Made by a program: the position numbers and the translations under genes
NCBI RefSeq assembly: GCF_958979055.1
Contig: NC_084893.1
Coordinates: forward strand, 8,993,071 to 9,057,070
Length of the DNA: 64,000 nucleotides
Source of the DNA: Alnus glutinosa
Lineage: Eukaryota > Streptophyta > Magnoliopsida > Fagales > Betulaceae
Reading direction: 5' to 3'
Shown: positions 1 to 11,205 of the stretch, in pieces
Layout of the letters: each line of letters begins with the position of its first letter
How positions within the stretch are numbered: the stretch's first letter is position 1
The notes under the pieces: generated by a model
Database searches by the model: none
What the model was told of the DNA's origin: nothing
The model's input: only the letters and a program-made list of their open reading frames with translations

Positions 1-405
1 ACCAGAGAATTCATTGAATTATCGGTGTCAAAATGTTCATCGATAGCCAAGATGCTATGAGATAAACGGGATTCTTTCGATCTATAGCGAAATTAATACC
101 AAGAACGAGAGTCTCTAAATGCTAAAGAAATCGAGTAATGTAGAAGGAAGACTCATGTCCTCCTTGTATCATTCTAAAATTGATGTGGTTAATTGTTAAA
201 ATCACCATTAGATTTGTAATAAATCATTATTAAATTTTAATTCATTAATAATTATAAAAACTACATCAATTTAATTTCAGTGAATATGAGTCTTCTTTTT
301 AGCATTACTTAAAGAAACCGATAAGCCATGCATTGGTAACAGAATTGTAGGTGAATTGATTGACACAATGAGAACAACGGTCATTGATGATGGCAAATTT
401 TGGAT

Positions 406-496
406 ATGCTACATACTACACATTCATCCTATTAGATTGATGTGATAGTGTTCGGTGAAACGGGGGTAGGATGAGAGTGTATGTAGTATGTAGCAT
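406..496. repeat. Hairpin MITE-like inverted repeat
   Basis: Left arm 406-431 and right arm 467-496 are near-perfect reverse complements (ATGCTACATACTACAC facing GTGTATGTAGTATGTAGCAT). The loop contains GATGTGATAGTG, which recurs in the hairpin at 10,545-10,703, so the two look like members of one small family. No coding content. The class is not determined because no clean target duplication was seen. Confidence 0.6.
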
Positions 497-525
497 TACT
501 TTTGTCATAATGATCTAATGACACA

Positions 526-528
<3 letters not shown>

Positions 529-600
<72 letters not shown>
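529..600. repeat. (TA)n microsatellite
   Basis: About 36 uninterrupted TA dinucleotides directly before the MULE-like element. Its length will be unstable between individuals and assemblies. Confidence 0.95.
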
Positions 601-606
<6 letters not shown>

Positions 607-618
607 TGCTCTCAATTT

Positions 619-1159
619 GAAGGGAAAAATCATATTTAGCCCAAAATTTTTTTATCTTATTTTAATTTAGTCCTTAGGTTTTTGATTTCAAGAAAATAAT
701 CCTTATGTTTTGCCCAGATTTTAAATAAGTCCCCCTATCACTTTTCTGTAACAAATAAATGGTTTGTCATATGTCATGTGTGTCTCAATTGACATGCTAG
801 CATTCATATCAACACCTAATATTAATGTTATATCATTAAACGCCGAATCATCCATAAAAAACAAAAACCAAAGACCCCCAACAACTTAAAACGAAAACTA
901 TCTTATATGTCATCTTAATTTAATATATTTATAGCGTTAGAAAAAAAAAATCATTAATTAACCATAACACTAAGATAGACCTTGACGTATCAAATGAGAC
1001 ACACATAACAAATAAAAATTAGTCAATTTTGACAGTAAAATGATAAAGAGACTAATTTAAAACTTGAAAAAAACTTAAGGACTTTATTTTTAAAATTGAA
1101 AACTTAAGGACTAAATTCAAATAAGCTAAAAACTTAAGGGTTAAATATGATTTTTTTTT
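619..1159. mobile_element. MULE-type MITE with 9-bp target duplication
   Basis: A 541-bp non-coding element whose two ends are long, imperfect inverted repeats of roughly 200 bp. The left end contains ATCATATTTAGCCC, TTTAGTCCTTAGGTTTTT and ATGTGTGTCTCAATTGACA. The right end, read in reverse complement, contains ATCATATTTAACCC, TTTAGTCCTTAAGTTTTC and ATGTGTGTCTCATTTGAT. The element is bracketed by an identical 9-bp sequence, TCTCAATTT, at 610-618 and 1160-1168. A 9-bp duplication with long TIRs is the usual signature of Mutator-like elements. No transposase is present, so it would be non-autonomous. Confidence 0.75.
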
Positions 1160-1168
1160 TCTCAATTT

Positions 1169-1645
1169 TAAATGAAATTGATAGTATGGTTAGAATTTAA
1201 AATTAGCACATCAATAATGTATATGATGCTATATTATTTAAATAATTAATATAATGTGAATTCATTGACAGTACTGCACGGCAATATATATATATACACG
1301 GAAGCCCTAATTTTGGCTACTCATTTTGACGTACTTAGATGTGAGTACTCATGCGAGTACTCATGTGACTATCACATTCTCATATCATTGATTAAATTAT
1401 TAATACTTTAAGGTGAGAGCAAAAAGATAAACAAAAAATTAGAGATTGACGCCATGCAAGAAAGAGAGAATGTCACTGTTAATCAACCTTTTTTTCTTTT
1501 CGAACAAAGTTACTATTAATCAACCTAGCTAGCTAGCTATGACAGATAAATAATTGTTGTCGGCATTAATTTATATCAGAAACTCTGGGTTTTACCATAT
1601 TTTTCTTAGGGTTGGTAATTTGACAATACCTGTGAATTGAACCCA
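1169..1645. other. Intergenic, nothing recognised
   Basis: AT-rich DNA with a short (TA)n near 1287 and CTAGCTAGCTAG near 1530. No supported gene, RNA or element ends. Confidence 0.6.
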
Positions 1646-1656
1646 GCCGACACGTA

Positions 1657-2810
1657 ACAAGTTTTTTTTGAAGGCAATTATAACTTTTTTTTAGAGGGAG
1701 AAGCTCTCAACTTTATAAAGAGAGAGTGCTTTCATAGATTTGCTTGCCGGGAGAGGAAGGTTTCACGCCTCCCTCCTCCCGGTCTTTTGTCTTCCTAGCT
1801 CTTAAAGCTTTGGGGATTTTGTCCCTCATTAGCTTTACCAGTGGATGATGGTTTTTCTTCCTACCACTAGGGTATGGAGCTTTAGTCCCCTCGGACCAGA
1901 TCTAGTGGTAGTTTTTGTCTCCTGACTCTTCAGGGTTATGTAGTTTTTTTATTGAGTTTTTCTTTGGTTTCTTCCTTGTTTTTTCTGGTAGGAAATCTCT
2001 AGTGACTTTGTTGGCTTGGATTCAGTTGTTTCCTTGAGTCCCCAATGTTTATTGCCTCCTCTGGCAATGCATGTAAAGTCTTTATTTGAGAGCAAGATCT
2101 GTACGTTTTCACCGAAGATCTCCTGTCACGTACCCTCTAGTTGCTTTCGCCGCCATCTTCCAGTCTGACCGTCTCAAGCCGTGGTCGCGTCGTTATTCTC
2201 TGATTAGCGCGTGGCCTGCACACACTGGGGAACAAGTTTCCCGGATCGGCACGTGAGGGCTACGCTTCGTTACTCAGGCCTGGTTTGTGGCAATTGGTGG
2301 TGGTTCGTGGTGGTTGGGTGCTGCTGGGGGTCTTGGGAGATGGCATGTGCCTTGCACGTGCCGACACAGGCAATGGCCGGCTCTTTTCCGGCGAGGGCAA
2401 TGGATGTATTTTTTCTGTTTGGATTTGTATACTCGTCTTTTCACAGTATATCTTTGCAATGGGCTGATATTATATGGGTTTTTGGGTGGCTTTTAGCTAG
2501 ACCATGCCTCTTATTATTAGCTGGGTTGTGCTTTATTGTATTGAGAAGCCAAAATGTATGTTCATGTAATGTTAGTCTGTTATATTTGATAGCTGCTTTA
2601 AGTCAGGTTTTATCCTGACTTAGTGGGTGGAAATTATTTATCTCTGGTCACTGCATTGGCCTACGGGCAGAGCTTTCGCCTTCGGGCCGTAGAATCGCCT
2701 TCTATTTTACTCTTGTAATTGTGTTGACCTGTGATAACTTATAATCCTCTTTTGGGGCTCTTATTAGTAATGAAGGTGATGTTCAAAAAAAAAAAAAAAA
2801 AAAAAAAAAG
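1657..2810 (+). mobile_element. 5'-truncated LINE 3' end with poly(A) tail and target duplication
   Basis: The insert ends in about 25 A residues (2785-2809). An 11-bp sequence, GCCGACACGTA, lies just before it (1646-1656) and is repeated right after the tail (2811-2821), with similarity continuing 3 bp further. This is the hallmark of target-primed reverse transcription. The body is GC-richer than its surroundings. It shares a 3'-end signature (TATCTCTGGTCACT, then CCTACGGGC, then attagTAATGAA before the tail) with the minus-strand fragment at 25,361-25,560. The 135-codon ORF at 2211-2618 has no recognisable domain and is treated as chance. Confidence 0.8.
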
Positions 2811-2821
2811 GCCGACACGTA

Positions 2822-3912
2822 CCACTTATTCCAGACGTGTTATTTTATTTCATTTTATTTTTTTTAACGAAAGATCTGAGTATTTATTAATCAAAGATCA
2901 CAAGCATAAAGTTGAAAGCTCTTACAGTATAAAGTATAAAGCTCTACAAAAACATAGCCACAAGCTATGAGGTTACATAGTCATATATACAAACAAAATT
3001 ATTACAATAAAATGATATCTATGACTTTCATCTTCCGCTAGCCCATATACAAAAAATAGTTAAAGAGCAGATCTATTCTGAGCATACTAAATCTAAGATA
3101 AGTGTAGCCAAATCTCCTAAATATTTTTTTTTATTTTAAACCGGCCGTGAGAGATAATCTCTCACACTGAATTATCCAGACCGTGAGAGATAACCCTTCA
3201 TACAAGACTAACCTTCATCATATAGATCGTCAATGAGGGCAAAACTAAAGAGAAGAAAACTTTTATTCACAGCAAAAACACAACCAACAAACAGCAGCAG
3301 CGACCAGAGAAGATTTGAACGGCAAAGCACGAAGGTAGATGGACGGATGTATAGCGGAGAGGTGAAAATTGCTGATCTGGTCAGAAAACACCTACAAACA
3401 AAAGAAAAAATCAGAATATGAGGGGGAGGGTAAGAGCGGGGAGTAAAAAATGAAAGGGATAGGAGGAGGGAGTAGATTTGCTCCCTTCTTCTCTCAGATT
3501 TGTTTTCTAAGGGGTGAAGTTTAGGGCCGGCTTCGACTCCTGTAGTCCACCTACTTGTTAGGGCAAATGATTTATTTATTTTAATCAATACTTTAACACT
3601 TCTTCTTATATGTGAGCTCTAACTTTCCTTTAGTAGATGATGGGGCTCAATACGTTGCATATTTAATTGATAATATAGAAAACCTTTATGATTTGAAATG
3701 AAAAAAATTAAAGAAAAAAGCAAAAGATAGAGACAAACAATTTTCGGCTGATTTGGTATTAGAAACTTACGTTCACTGTTAAAAAATTGCCCTAAAAGCT
3801 ACATTTTGCTCTAATTACTTAATTTAATTTTGTATAATACACTATTTGTAGATCAGCTTTACAAATGATTTGAATAATTTCAAATGTAATCAAATCCATT
3901 AATTATCACAAA
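2822..3912. other. Intergenic, no supported gene
   Basis: Mixed AT-rich DNA. Around 3140-3200 the motif GTGAGAGATAA occurs twice. A 126-codon minus-strand frame at 3208-3588 resembles a pyrimidine-rich transposon leader or UTR rather than a protein. Confidence 0.5.
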
Positions 3913-4516
3913 TGATTCTTTATGATAAGGGGTTAAATATGTTTTTGGTATTTGTGTTTTGGAAATTTTATTTTTTGGTATCTTAGTTTCATTTCGCATC
4001 GCAGATGGTACATAGTTTTTGAGAAAAGACGGACTTGGTACCTCCGTCTAGTTTTCCATTCAAAATTTAACGGACTACAACGTGTCATAATGTTTAAAAA
4101 ACTTTAAAAACAGAAAATAAAAAACTTTAAAAATTAATAAAAATTTGAAAAATTAAAAATAATAAAACTTCAAAAAAAAAAGTAATAAAAACTTAAAAAG
4201 AGAGAGAGAGAGAGAAGAGGGGTGGTTGAGCCACCCCCTTGGGCCCCCATGGGGGTGGCCGGGCCAAGGTGGTGGCTTAGCAAGTTTTATTATTTTTAAT
4301 TTTTCAATATTTTTATTAATTTTTAAAGTTTTTTATTTTATGTTTTTAAAGTTTTTTAAACATTATGACACGGCAGTTCATTAATTTTTGGAAAAATAGA
4401 CTGAGTTATCAAGTCCGTCTTTTTCAAAAATTCAAGTATCATCTGTGATGCGAATTGAAATTGAGGTACCAAAAAATAAAGTTTTCAAAATACAGGTACT
4501 AAAAACGTATTTAACC
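3913..4516. mobile_element. Foldback/MULE-like element with about 240-bp arms
   Basis: The sequence from 3931 (GGTTAAATATGTTTTTGGTA) is matched in reverse complement by the sequence ending at 4516 (GGTTAAATACGTTTTTAGTA). The match continues through about 240 bases, including the shared blocks CATAATGTTTAAAAAACTTT and TAAAAATTAATAAAAAT. The short centre holds (GA)n and a GC-rich GGTGGTTGAGCCACCCCC. An 11-bp direct repeat, ATTATCACAAA, occurs at 3902-3912 and 4517-4527. If it is the target duplication, the element starts at 3913. No coding capacity. Confidence 0.7.
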
Positions 4517-4527
4517 ATTATCACAAA

Positions 4528-5261
4528 GAATTTCTATTCTTATTGATAAAGAAATTATCAAACCTATATGTACGTATAGCTAGAAACCTTAAATTATAAC
4601 ATGTTACAACAAGAGACGGAATTAGGGGCCTGGTTCCACTCAATTTTTTTAAAAAATAAAAATAAAAAATTATAAGGTAAAAAAAATTAGTCTATTGGCC
4701 GGCGCCCTTAGCTACCAACAAATTTTTTTAACCTTTAACTTCTGCCCATAAGAACTTCTAGCTTTCTTTCTGTTACAACTTACGCTCGGTAAAATGTAGT
4801 GTACGGATGAAGGAGATGATCCAAGTCGTGCCTCTGATTAAACGTACGGGTACGCAATGTACTATGTAAGCAACTTCCTTAATTTGAGGCAATTTATCAT
4901 TTTTTTTATTAACTAAAAGTTATGAGTAGGAGAAGCTTTTTGAATAATTGTAAATAGGGCCACCCTCTATGCTATTGATGCTCGAGTACGTACTATTGGA
5001 ACCAATGTCTTAAAATCTAACCTAAATTATGAAATGATTATTTTCGTTTTGAGAGAATTTTGAATATTGATTTGGTAAAATTTAAAAAATGTATTAAAAA
5101 ATTTAAAATTGGCAAATATTTTTATAAAATAAAAAAACTTAAATTGTATATAGAACCACAATGGCGGTGCCGCCCATCGTGGTGGTACTGCATGCTTCGA
5201 TGGCTCTAGCGGTGGCCACCACACCACCGACTTTTTGAAAAAATGTTGTGTATTATTTTTT
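4528..5261. other. Intergenic, nothing recognised
   Basis: AT-rich sequence with scattered A/T runs. A GC-richer patch at 5160-5225 (GGCGGTGCCGCC, GGTGGCCACCACACC) is not part of a recognisable gene. Confidence 0.5.
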
Positions 5262-5714
5262 GAAAAGCTTCACTTATAACCCTTGATCTTTCTCACTTTT
5301 GAAAAAATTTACCCAAATTTTAAAAATTATCAATTTAGGGTATCAATCTTTCAATTTTTTATTTTATTTCAACCATTCGTTAGAATTTTCCGTTAAATCT
5401 TATCAAAATTCTCAAAATAACCCTTTGTTTATTTAAAAAAAAAATAAAAAAAAAATTCAAAGATTCGGGCATGGGTATTTTTGCAAATTCCATTAAATTC
5501 TGACCAGTATCTAAATCCTAACCATTTTTCTCTTCTTTTTTTTTCAAAAAAAAAAAAAACATTATGAGTATTTTGGAAATTTTGATAGGATTTAATGAAA
5601 AATTTAATGGAGGGTTGAAATTGAAAGATGGATACCCTAAATTGACACTTTTTAAAGTTTGTGTACTCTTTTTAAAAATTGACGGAAAATCAGAGGTTAT
5701 AAGTGAAGTTCTCC
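5262..5714. mobile_element. Foldback MITE-like element
   Basis: The left arm, starting GAAAAGCTTCACTTATAACC, is matched by the reverse complement of the right end, GGAGAACTTCACTTATAACC. Similarity continues inward through TCAATTTAGGGTATC and ATCTTTCAATTT to about TATCAAAATT, giving arms near 160 bp. The loop is A/T-rich with no protein. Exact borders and target duplication were not resolved. Confidence 0.6.
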
Positions 5715-6104
5715 ATTTTTTTTATTTTTTATTTTTATTTTTTAGTGTTTAGTTTTGAAAAAAGTTTTATAATTTGTTTTAAAAAAAAATTGTTATTGGT
5801 GGGTTTCTTTTTTCTTTTCTTTTTTTTTTTTGAGAAAGGATCACTCCCCTTTTTTTTCCTAGAGGTGAGAAGATATAAACTAGTGCCCCTTAATTAGTTT
5901 CATGAGGTAAGGTTCCCTTTGGGAATAGGTGTTTTAAACTTCAAATAGTAGATTGAAGGTGTGTATGATTATCATATACGAACTCATTGGGTAATGGTTT
6001 TGAAAACAATTTTTTTTTTTTTTTTTCAAAGTAAAATATATATTTTTCTCAAAATCATTAATACAGTTCAAAACATAAAACACTTTTTTCAGATATGAAC
6101 TTCA

Positions 6105-6140
<36 letters not shown>

Positions 6141-6388
6141 ACATTTTTCACATTTATACCACATGCATCAAAATACATTTTCGAACCAAACCCAATTATA
6201 CTTTTCAAAACCTTTATCAAACAAATCTATAGCTTATACTTTTCTATTAAATCACCACTAATTCCAAAAATTTAAACAGAAAGGAATTTATGAATTTAAT
6301 CATTTAATTATTATTTTAACACTCTCTCACTTGTGAGCTCAAACATTCCTTAATTCAAAAAGTGAGGCCCGGCACGTAGATAAAAAAA

Positions 6389-6426
<38 letters not shown>

Positions 6427-7679
6427 AAGAGAGAGAATAGGCTAGAATTGGGACAAGTGGCGGTCGAAAATGCTGACAAGTGTCCATTTAATATATCATC
6501 ACTAGAATACTTATATATATAATAGATAAGCATAAATCAAAAGGCAAAAACTTTCAAGAGAATAGATTAGAATTGCAACGTTAAGTGATGGTCTAAAATA
6601 CTGATAAGTGTCCCTTAATTTTAATTATGAATCCCTAAAATGCCTATACTATCTGCGTCCTTATATGATCTCTGTAGGAGCTCAAGCAATTGGGGTGGAT
6701 TTGAAACAATATTTGAGCTGAATGTATATATGTGGGATCACTGTAGAAATTCTTTTAAGATTTGTGAAGCTTGATTAATGGTAGTGGTCACAAAGCTACA
6801 ATATTAATTCCTATAGATCGAGCATTTGGATAATAGATATAATATGCCGTGTGTAAGGAAAAATTGTGAATATTATTTAATTATATTCTAGATTGAAATT
6901 GATAATGAAACTCATATCATCTGATATGAACTTTTTTCATGATGTCCATATAAATATATATGGGCCAATTATTTAATTAAGGATATTATTGATTAATTGG
7001 TTGGTGAAAAAAGCACAGTTCACAACCTAATTAATTAGTGTATTATTATATATGCAGTGTATTAATATTTAGTGTAATTAATTGAATTAAGCTAGACTTA
7101 ATTTGCTCCAGATTGTTAGAAGGGGGACCAAAAAAGAAAATGTGGCTTCTTGGCCAGTTCTACTGCTGTTTCTCATTCATTTTAACCTAATTAATTCGCA
7201 TGAAAGAAAACGATACAAAAGTGGAATTTAATTAATAAGGCTAATATATTGGTTTTGGTCTATGGATTGATTGAAATTTTTAATCACTCGAGCAATTTTC
7301 CGCAAATTTTCTCAAAAATATTTTTTTAAATTAAATTAAAATAAAAAGATTCGTGCATATAGAACGTGTGTTATAGGCTAGTAAAATATAACTTTAAAAT
7401 GAATTTTGGTTGCTAATTAATTAAATAAGTTTTCAAGGTACCAATTATATTATGTTTGTTCTATATAACTATATGGAGAGGAGCGGCCATGTGAGTGATG
7501 GTATACATAACTATATGCAAGTGATAAACTAAAAAACTATATATAGTTGCGTTTGGTTTTTTAGGAAATAATTTTGGATGTGCCCATAGTTGTTATTGAA
7601 ATAAAATAATATCAATCTGAAAATTAACAATTAAATAAATAATTGTTTAACAAATAATTGGTTGAAAAATTATTGTTGA
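5715..7679. other. Gene-free, A/T-tract-rich intergenic DNA
   Basis: Contains very long A runs at about 6105-6139 and 6387-6422 and T runs near 5820 and 6010. No frame shows a protein-family signature. The small ORFs here are homopolymer artefacts. Confidence 0.6.
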
Positions 7680-8480
7680 AGCTAGACCATATTGATCCAA
7701 AATAATAATAATAATAAAATAAATATTGTACAAGAGATTAAAATTAAATTAGGAAAGATCTCACAATGCTATAGAATCACGCAAAAGCGCTGTCCTTAAA
7801 GGTTGATTCGTGCCTCCCGGAGTATATAACTCGGTGTAATCGGATCACTTGACACGCAACCTCTCAGGATTAGACTATAGCGTCTATCTTCGTTAAGGAC
7901 ACACTTCCAAGAACGAAGATCAAATAGAACAACCATTTGATCAAAGTGGATGGGGAACTTTAGAATATTTTTTCTTGTAGAAAAATATTAATATAACAAA
8001 TAGCTTCTTAGCTTAAAACAAATTCACTTTGGGATAAACTACATGCTGGAAAATATGTTGGAAGCCAAAGAATAAGTAAGTTCTCAAATGCTTATTGGGA
8101 ACTTAATATTTATGAAAAGTTGACCATCAGTTTTTTCCTTTTCTTAAAGCCACCAAGAAAACCAACGGTTAAAATGATTTGATGACCAACAAAATGAGCA
8201 TCAATTTTTTCTTTCTCTTTAATGACCAAGACAAGAGTTTTAATCACCAACGGTTAAAAACATTTAAAATAATAATAGTCAAAAACCGTCTAAAATGTTA
8301 ATGCATTTTAATGACCAAACTGTCAAAGCAAGATTTAATGACCTGTAAATACCAAACGATTATATTTTGAGATTTTATGACTAACCGTCATAATTCTTTA
8401 AGAAGAAAAAAAAATAAACAGTCAAAACACTTTAAGACCAAATTATTATAACTGATTTTTCTTCTTTATAAAAACTCATA
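7680..8480 (-). mobile_element. Possible LTR fragment
   Basis: Positions 7760-7930 form a GC-richer island (CCTCCCGGAGTATATAACTCGGTG, CTCTCAGGATTAGACTATAGCGTC) inside A/T-rich DNA. It is followed by repeated CAACGGTTAAAA/ACCGTC motifs at 8160-8390. This resembles the R-U5 part of a plant LTR read on the minus strand. No paired LTR, primer-binding site or protein was found, so this is inference from composition only. Confidence 0.25.
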
Positions 8481-9067
8481 ATGTTTGTAAATATTTTAAA
8501 TATTTCAAAAAAGAAATAATGTTCGTAACAAATACAACAGGTTTGACATAAAATATTTTATGTTTGTAATGTTTTTAGCAAAATCATTTTTCAAGATCTA
8601 GAGAATGATTTCAACTAAAAAAGCTGAAAATATTTTTTCAGGGTTTGACTCATACGGAATATCAACAACAACGACTTCCAACAATAGTGGCAGCCGGTGA
8701 CAACGACGACCTCTAGCAACCTCCGGTGGTGGTAAAGAATAAACTGCAATAGAGAATGCCTATGAGAAGGAGGTTGGGTACTGTGAGTTAAGAAGGAAAA
8801 GCTCAAACTCAAAAAATTATTTACAGAAATAAAAAAAGAGAACTATTTTACACAAGTTAAACTAAGTTTTCTTGGTTAACCGAAAACAGTTTCGTTTTGA
8901 CTAGAATTTTTGGTTGTACCAAACACCAGACGGTAAAATAGAGAAAACATGGAAATAAACGAAGTCATATTGGATTTAATTAAGCCAAACAATCACGGTT
9001 GCATAACTCAAACAAGATTTTTTCCGATGGTTTTGTGCAGGCTAGGGTGGCGCGACTTTTGGCAGCC

Positions 9068-9069
<2 letters not shown>

Positions 9070-9139
<70 letters not shown>
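9070..9139. repeat. (CT)n microsatellite
   Basis: About 35 CT units without interruption. The Ser-Leu repeat ORFs read through it are artefacts of the repeat. Confidence 0.97.
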
Positions 9140-9142
<3 letters not shown>

Positions 9143-10140
9143 CATGTGAGCATGCAGCTACGCATGCTAAGCTGTTGCGGGGAAACCACGGGAACTAGGT
9201 TTAATTTGCATATAGTAGTTAAACCTAATTAAGACTGAAGATCATTTGAAAATGCATGCCTCTCTAAGTTCCTAACTCTAAAACCCCGGAAGAAATGCAT
9301 TATATTATTACTTTTAGTTGAGTTTTCCTTCATCGATCTGTGCATAAAATGAGTCTGCAGGCATGGAAGAATCCCCGACAGGCCACAGCAAGAGAAGAAA
9401 AAGCTTTTAGAACCTGGCTGGAGTCGTTGCTGCTGTGATGGTGAAAAGGAAGTAACATAAGCAACTGGCAGAGAAAGGCTAGCTATGGCATGCAGTCTGT
9501 CTGTCTGCCTCTGACCACTCTTCTCACGAGATCCAATAAACATTAAAGAACACCCCGACCCCACTTCCTCTGAATTCTTGCAGAATACTACAGCACGTAC
9601 TTGTGGTCCTAATACTAGCAGCAGCAAGAAAAATAATCAAAACCATAAATAATGGATCGATCCATATGATAAGGATATGTAAGGAGAAACGCCACGCCCG
9701 GCCACCGGATTGAGACCGATCTATAACAATTGTGAGATAGTATTAATCCATATGAGATTCACCCGTCGTGATAAATTTTGGACCGTTCAATTGATTTTTT
9801 ATAAAAACGTACTCTCTTATAATTACTGTCTGAATTGGTGATAATCTAAACAATAAAATTAATGAAGATCTCTATCGATCTAGTCTCACGCGCGGGCGGT
9901 AGCAAAAGAGCGTGGGAGACCTTAGCTTATTGGTGTGATTGTAGCTAGGCTGGATGTTAGCTAGGCGTGCTAAAGGGTATATGATTTATGGAATTGGTGG
10001 TCCTATATATGGTATACTTGCTACATTAGAGAAGGGACCACATGTGACTTAAATTAAAGTAGGAAATTTACAGCATTCTAAACTATATCTCGACCCGATC
10101 GCCATAAAAATAAAAAAAAATAAATAAAAAATAAATAAAT
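9140..10140. other. Intergenic, no supported gene
   Basis: Higher-complexity DNA with a 132-codon minus-strand frame (9229-9627). That frame lacks a recognisable domain, signal peptide or peptide-hormone motif. Nothing else is supported. Confidence 0.45.
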
Positions 10141-10145
10141 AAAAA

Positions 10146-10222
10146 AAATTAAATTAAATTAAATTAAATTAAATTAAATTTTATTTGATCTCATATTATA
10201 TATATATATATATATATATATG
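10146..10222. repeat. (AAATT)n and (TA)n tandem repeats
   Basis: About six to seven AAATT units around 10,147-10,181, followed by a (TA)n tract ending near 10,222. Confidence 0.9.
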
Positions 10223-10544
10223 CTGATGACTTGAAGATGCAATCATAGCTAACCACTTAAAAAAATAAAATAAAAATAAAAATAAGAGGAGTCGGTCCGG
10301 GTTTTTGTTTTTGTTCCTTTTTTGGTTTTTTTTTTTTTGTCAAGTTTGGTCTCTATCAAAATTAGACTTAATTGGTCCCTCATTTAGTGTTGATTGGATA
10401 ACTAATTTTTATTGGTACATCATCAAGTTATATAAGAATTATATAACAGTCCACTAAATAGCATTACTTTTGTGGAAGTATATAGATAAAGAACCATGGA
10501 AGTATAGAGATAAGAAACTATTGTCCAAAAGCGAAAAATGAGTA

Positions 10545-10703
10545 ATGTTACATACTCAACTGACATATAACTAGGCTGATGTGATAGTGCCCATAAACTT
10601 TAATTAAAAAAAAAATAAAATAAATAAAAATCTAAGGGCTTATGGGTACGTACGACCACATCAGCCCAATTGTATGAGAGTGAGATGTGAGTTGAGTATA
10701 TAG
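10545..10703. repeat. Hairpin MITE-like inverted repeat
   Basis: The left half (ACATACTCAACTGACATATA ... GGCTGATGTGATAGTGCCCATAA) pairs with the right half (TTATGGGTACGTACGACCACATCAGCC ... GTGAGTTGAGTAT). It shares GATGTGATAGTG with the hairpin at 406-496, supporting a dispersed non-coding family. Confidence 0.55.
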
Positions 10704-10704
10704 A

Positions 10705-10903
10705 ATGAGAAATGTTATGGGTATGTATCGAATCTTTTACCAAGAAATTGGTACCAAAATTATGCATGTATGTGGAGTTTATTCATTAGTACTCTTAGTA
10801 TTTCTGTTTATTAATTGTTTCGATCATCTCCAATGAATAAGCTTGATCCACGTCAAAGTACTCATTTCTTGGTAAAAGATTTGATACTGTTAATATTTCT
10901 CAT
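10705..10903. repeat. Hairpin MITE with about 40-bp terminal inverted repeats
   Basis: The left end ATGAGAAATGTTATGGGTAT runs into ATCTTTTACCAAGAAAT. The right end is its reverse complement (ATTTCTTGGTAAAAGAT, ending ATTTCTCAT) with a few mismatches. About 200 bp in total, no ORF. It abuts the previous hairpin, so the two insertions are side by side. Confidence 0.65.
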
Positions 10904-11133
10904 TAATAATTACTATCAAAAATTAACAAAACAATTTTGCAAGCTCATTAATTTGGGCCTCGGTGTGTGATCAATTGATTCTTCATCTTTGATTAACGAG
11001 TTTTAAGTGACATGTTGCAGCAATAAATTTGCCAAAAATAAAAGAAAGGTTTTAGATAAAAGAGAGTAATATTGCTGGAAAGTTTAGGGTATGGAGGATA
11101 AAGAAAAAAGAAAATGAGAAATAATAAAGAAAG

Positions 11134-11205
11134 AGCCCCTGATGAGGATTGAACTCATGACCTTTCGCTTACGAAGCGAACGCACTACCACTATGCTACA
11201 GAGGC
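11134..11205 (-). tRNA. tRNA-Thr (anticodon CGT)
   Basis: Read on the minus strand, the 7-bp acceptor stem GCCTCTG pairs with CAGGGGC (one T-G pair). The D arm is GCATAGTGGTAGTGC. The anticodon stem TTCGC/GCGAA encloses the loop TTCGTAA with anticodon CGT, which reads ACG threonine codons. The T arm contains GAGTTCAATCC. The A box (TAGCATAGTGGTAGTGC) and B box are the internal RNA polymerase III promoter. No intron and no encoded CCA, as expected for a nuclear plant tRNA gene. T-rich sequence follows the 3' end and would serve as the terminator. Confidence 0.9.

Noticed and set aside
2211..2618. 135-codon ORF on the plus strand
   Set aside because: Lies inside the LINE 3' region and has no recognisable domain; overlapping frames are equally open.
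3208..3588. 126-codon minus-strand ORF with a hydrophobic C-terminal part
   Set aside because: No family signature; pyrimidine-rich, leader-like composition and no splice context.
8949..9232. Ser-Leu repeat ORFs
   Set aside because: Produced by the (CT)n microsatellite in all frames.
9229..9627. 132-codon minus-strand ORF, considered as a small secreted peptide gene
   Set aside because: No convincing signal peptide from a supported start and no CLE, CEP, RGF, IDA or PSK motif seen in any frame.
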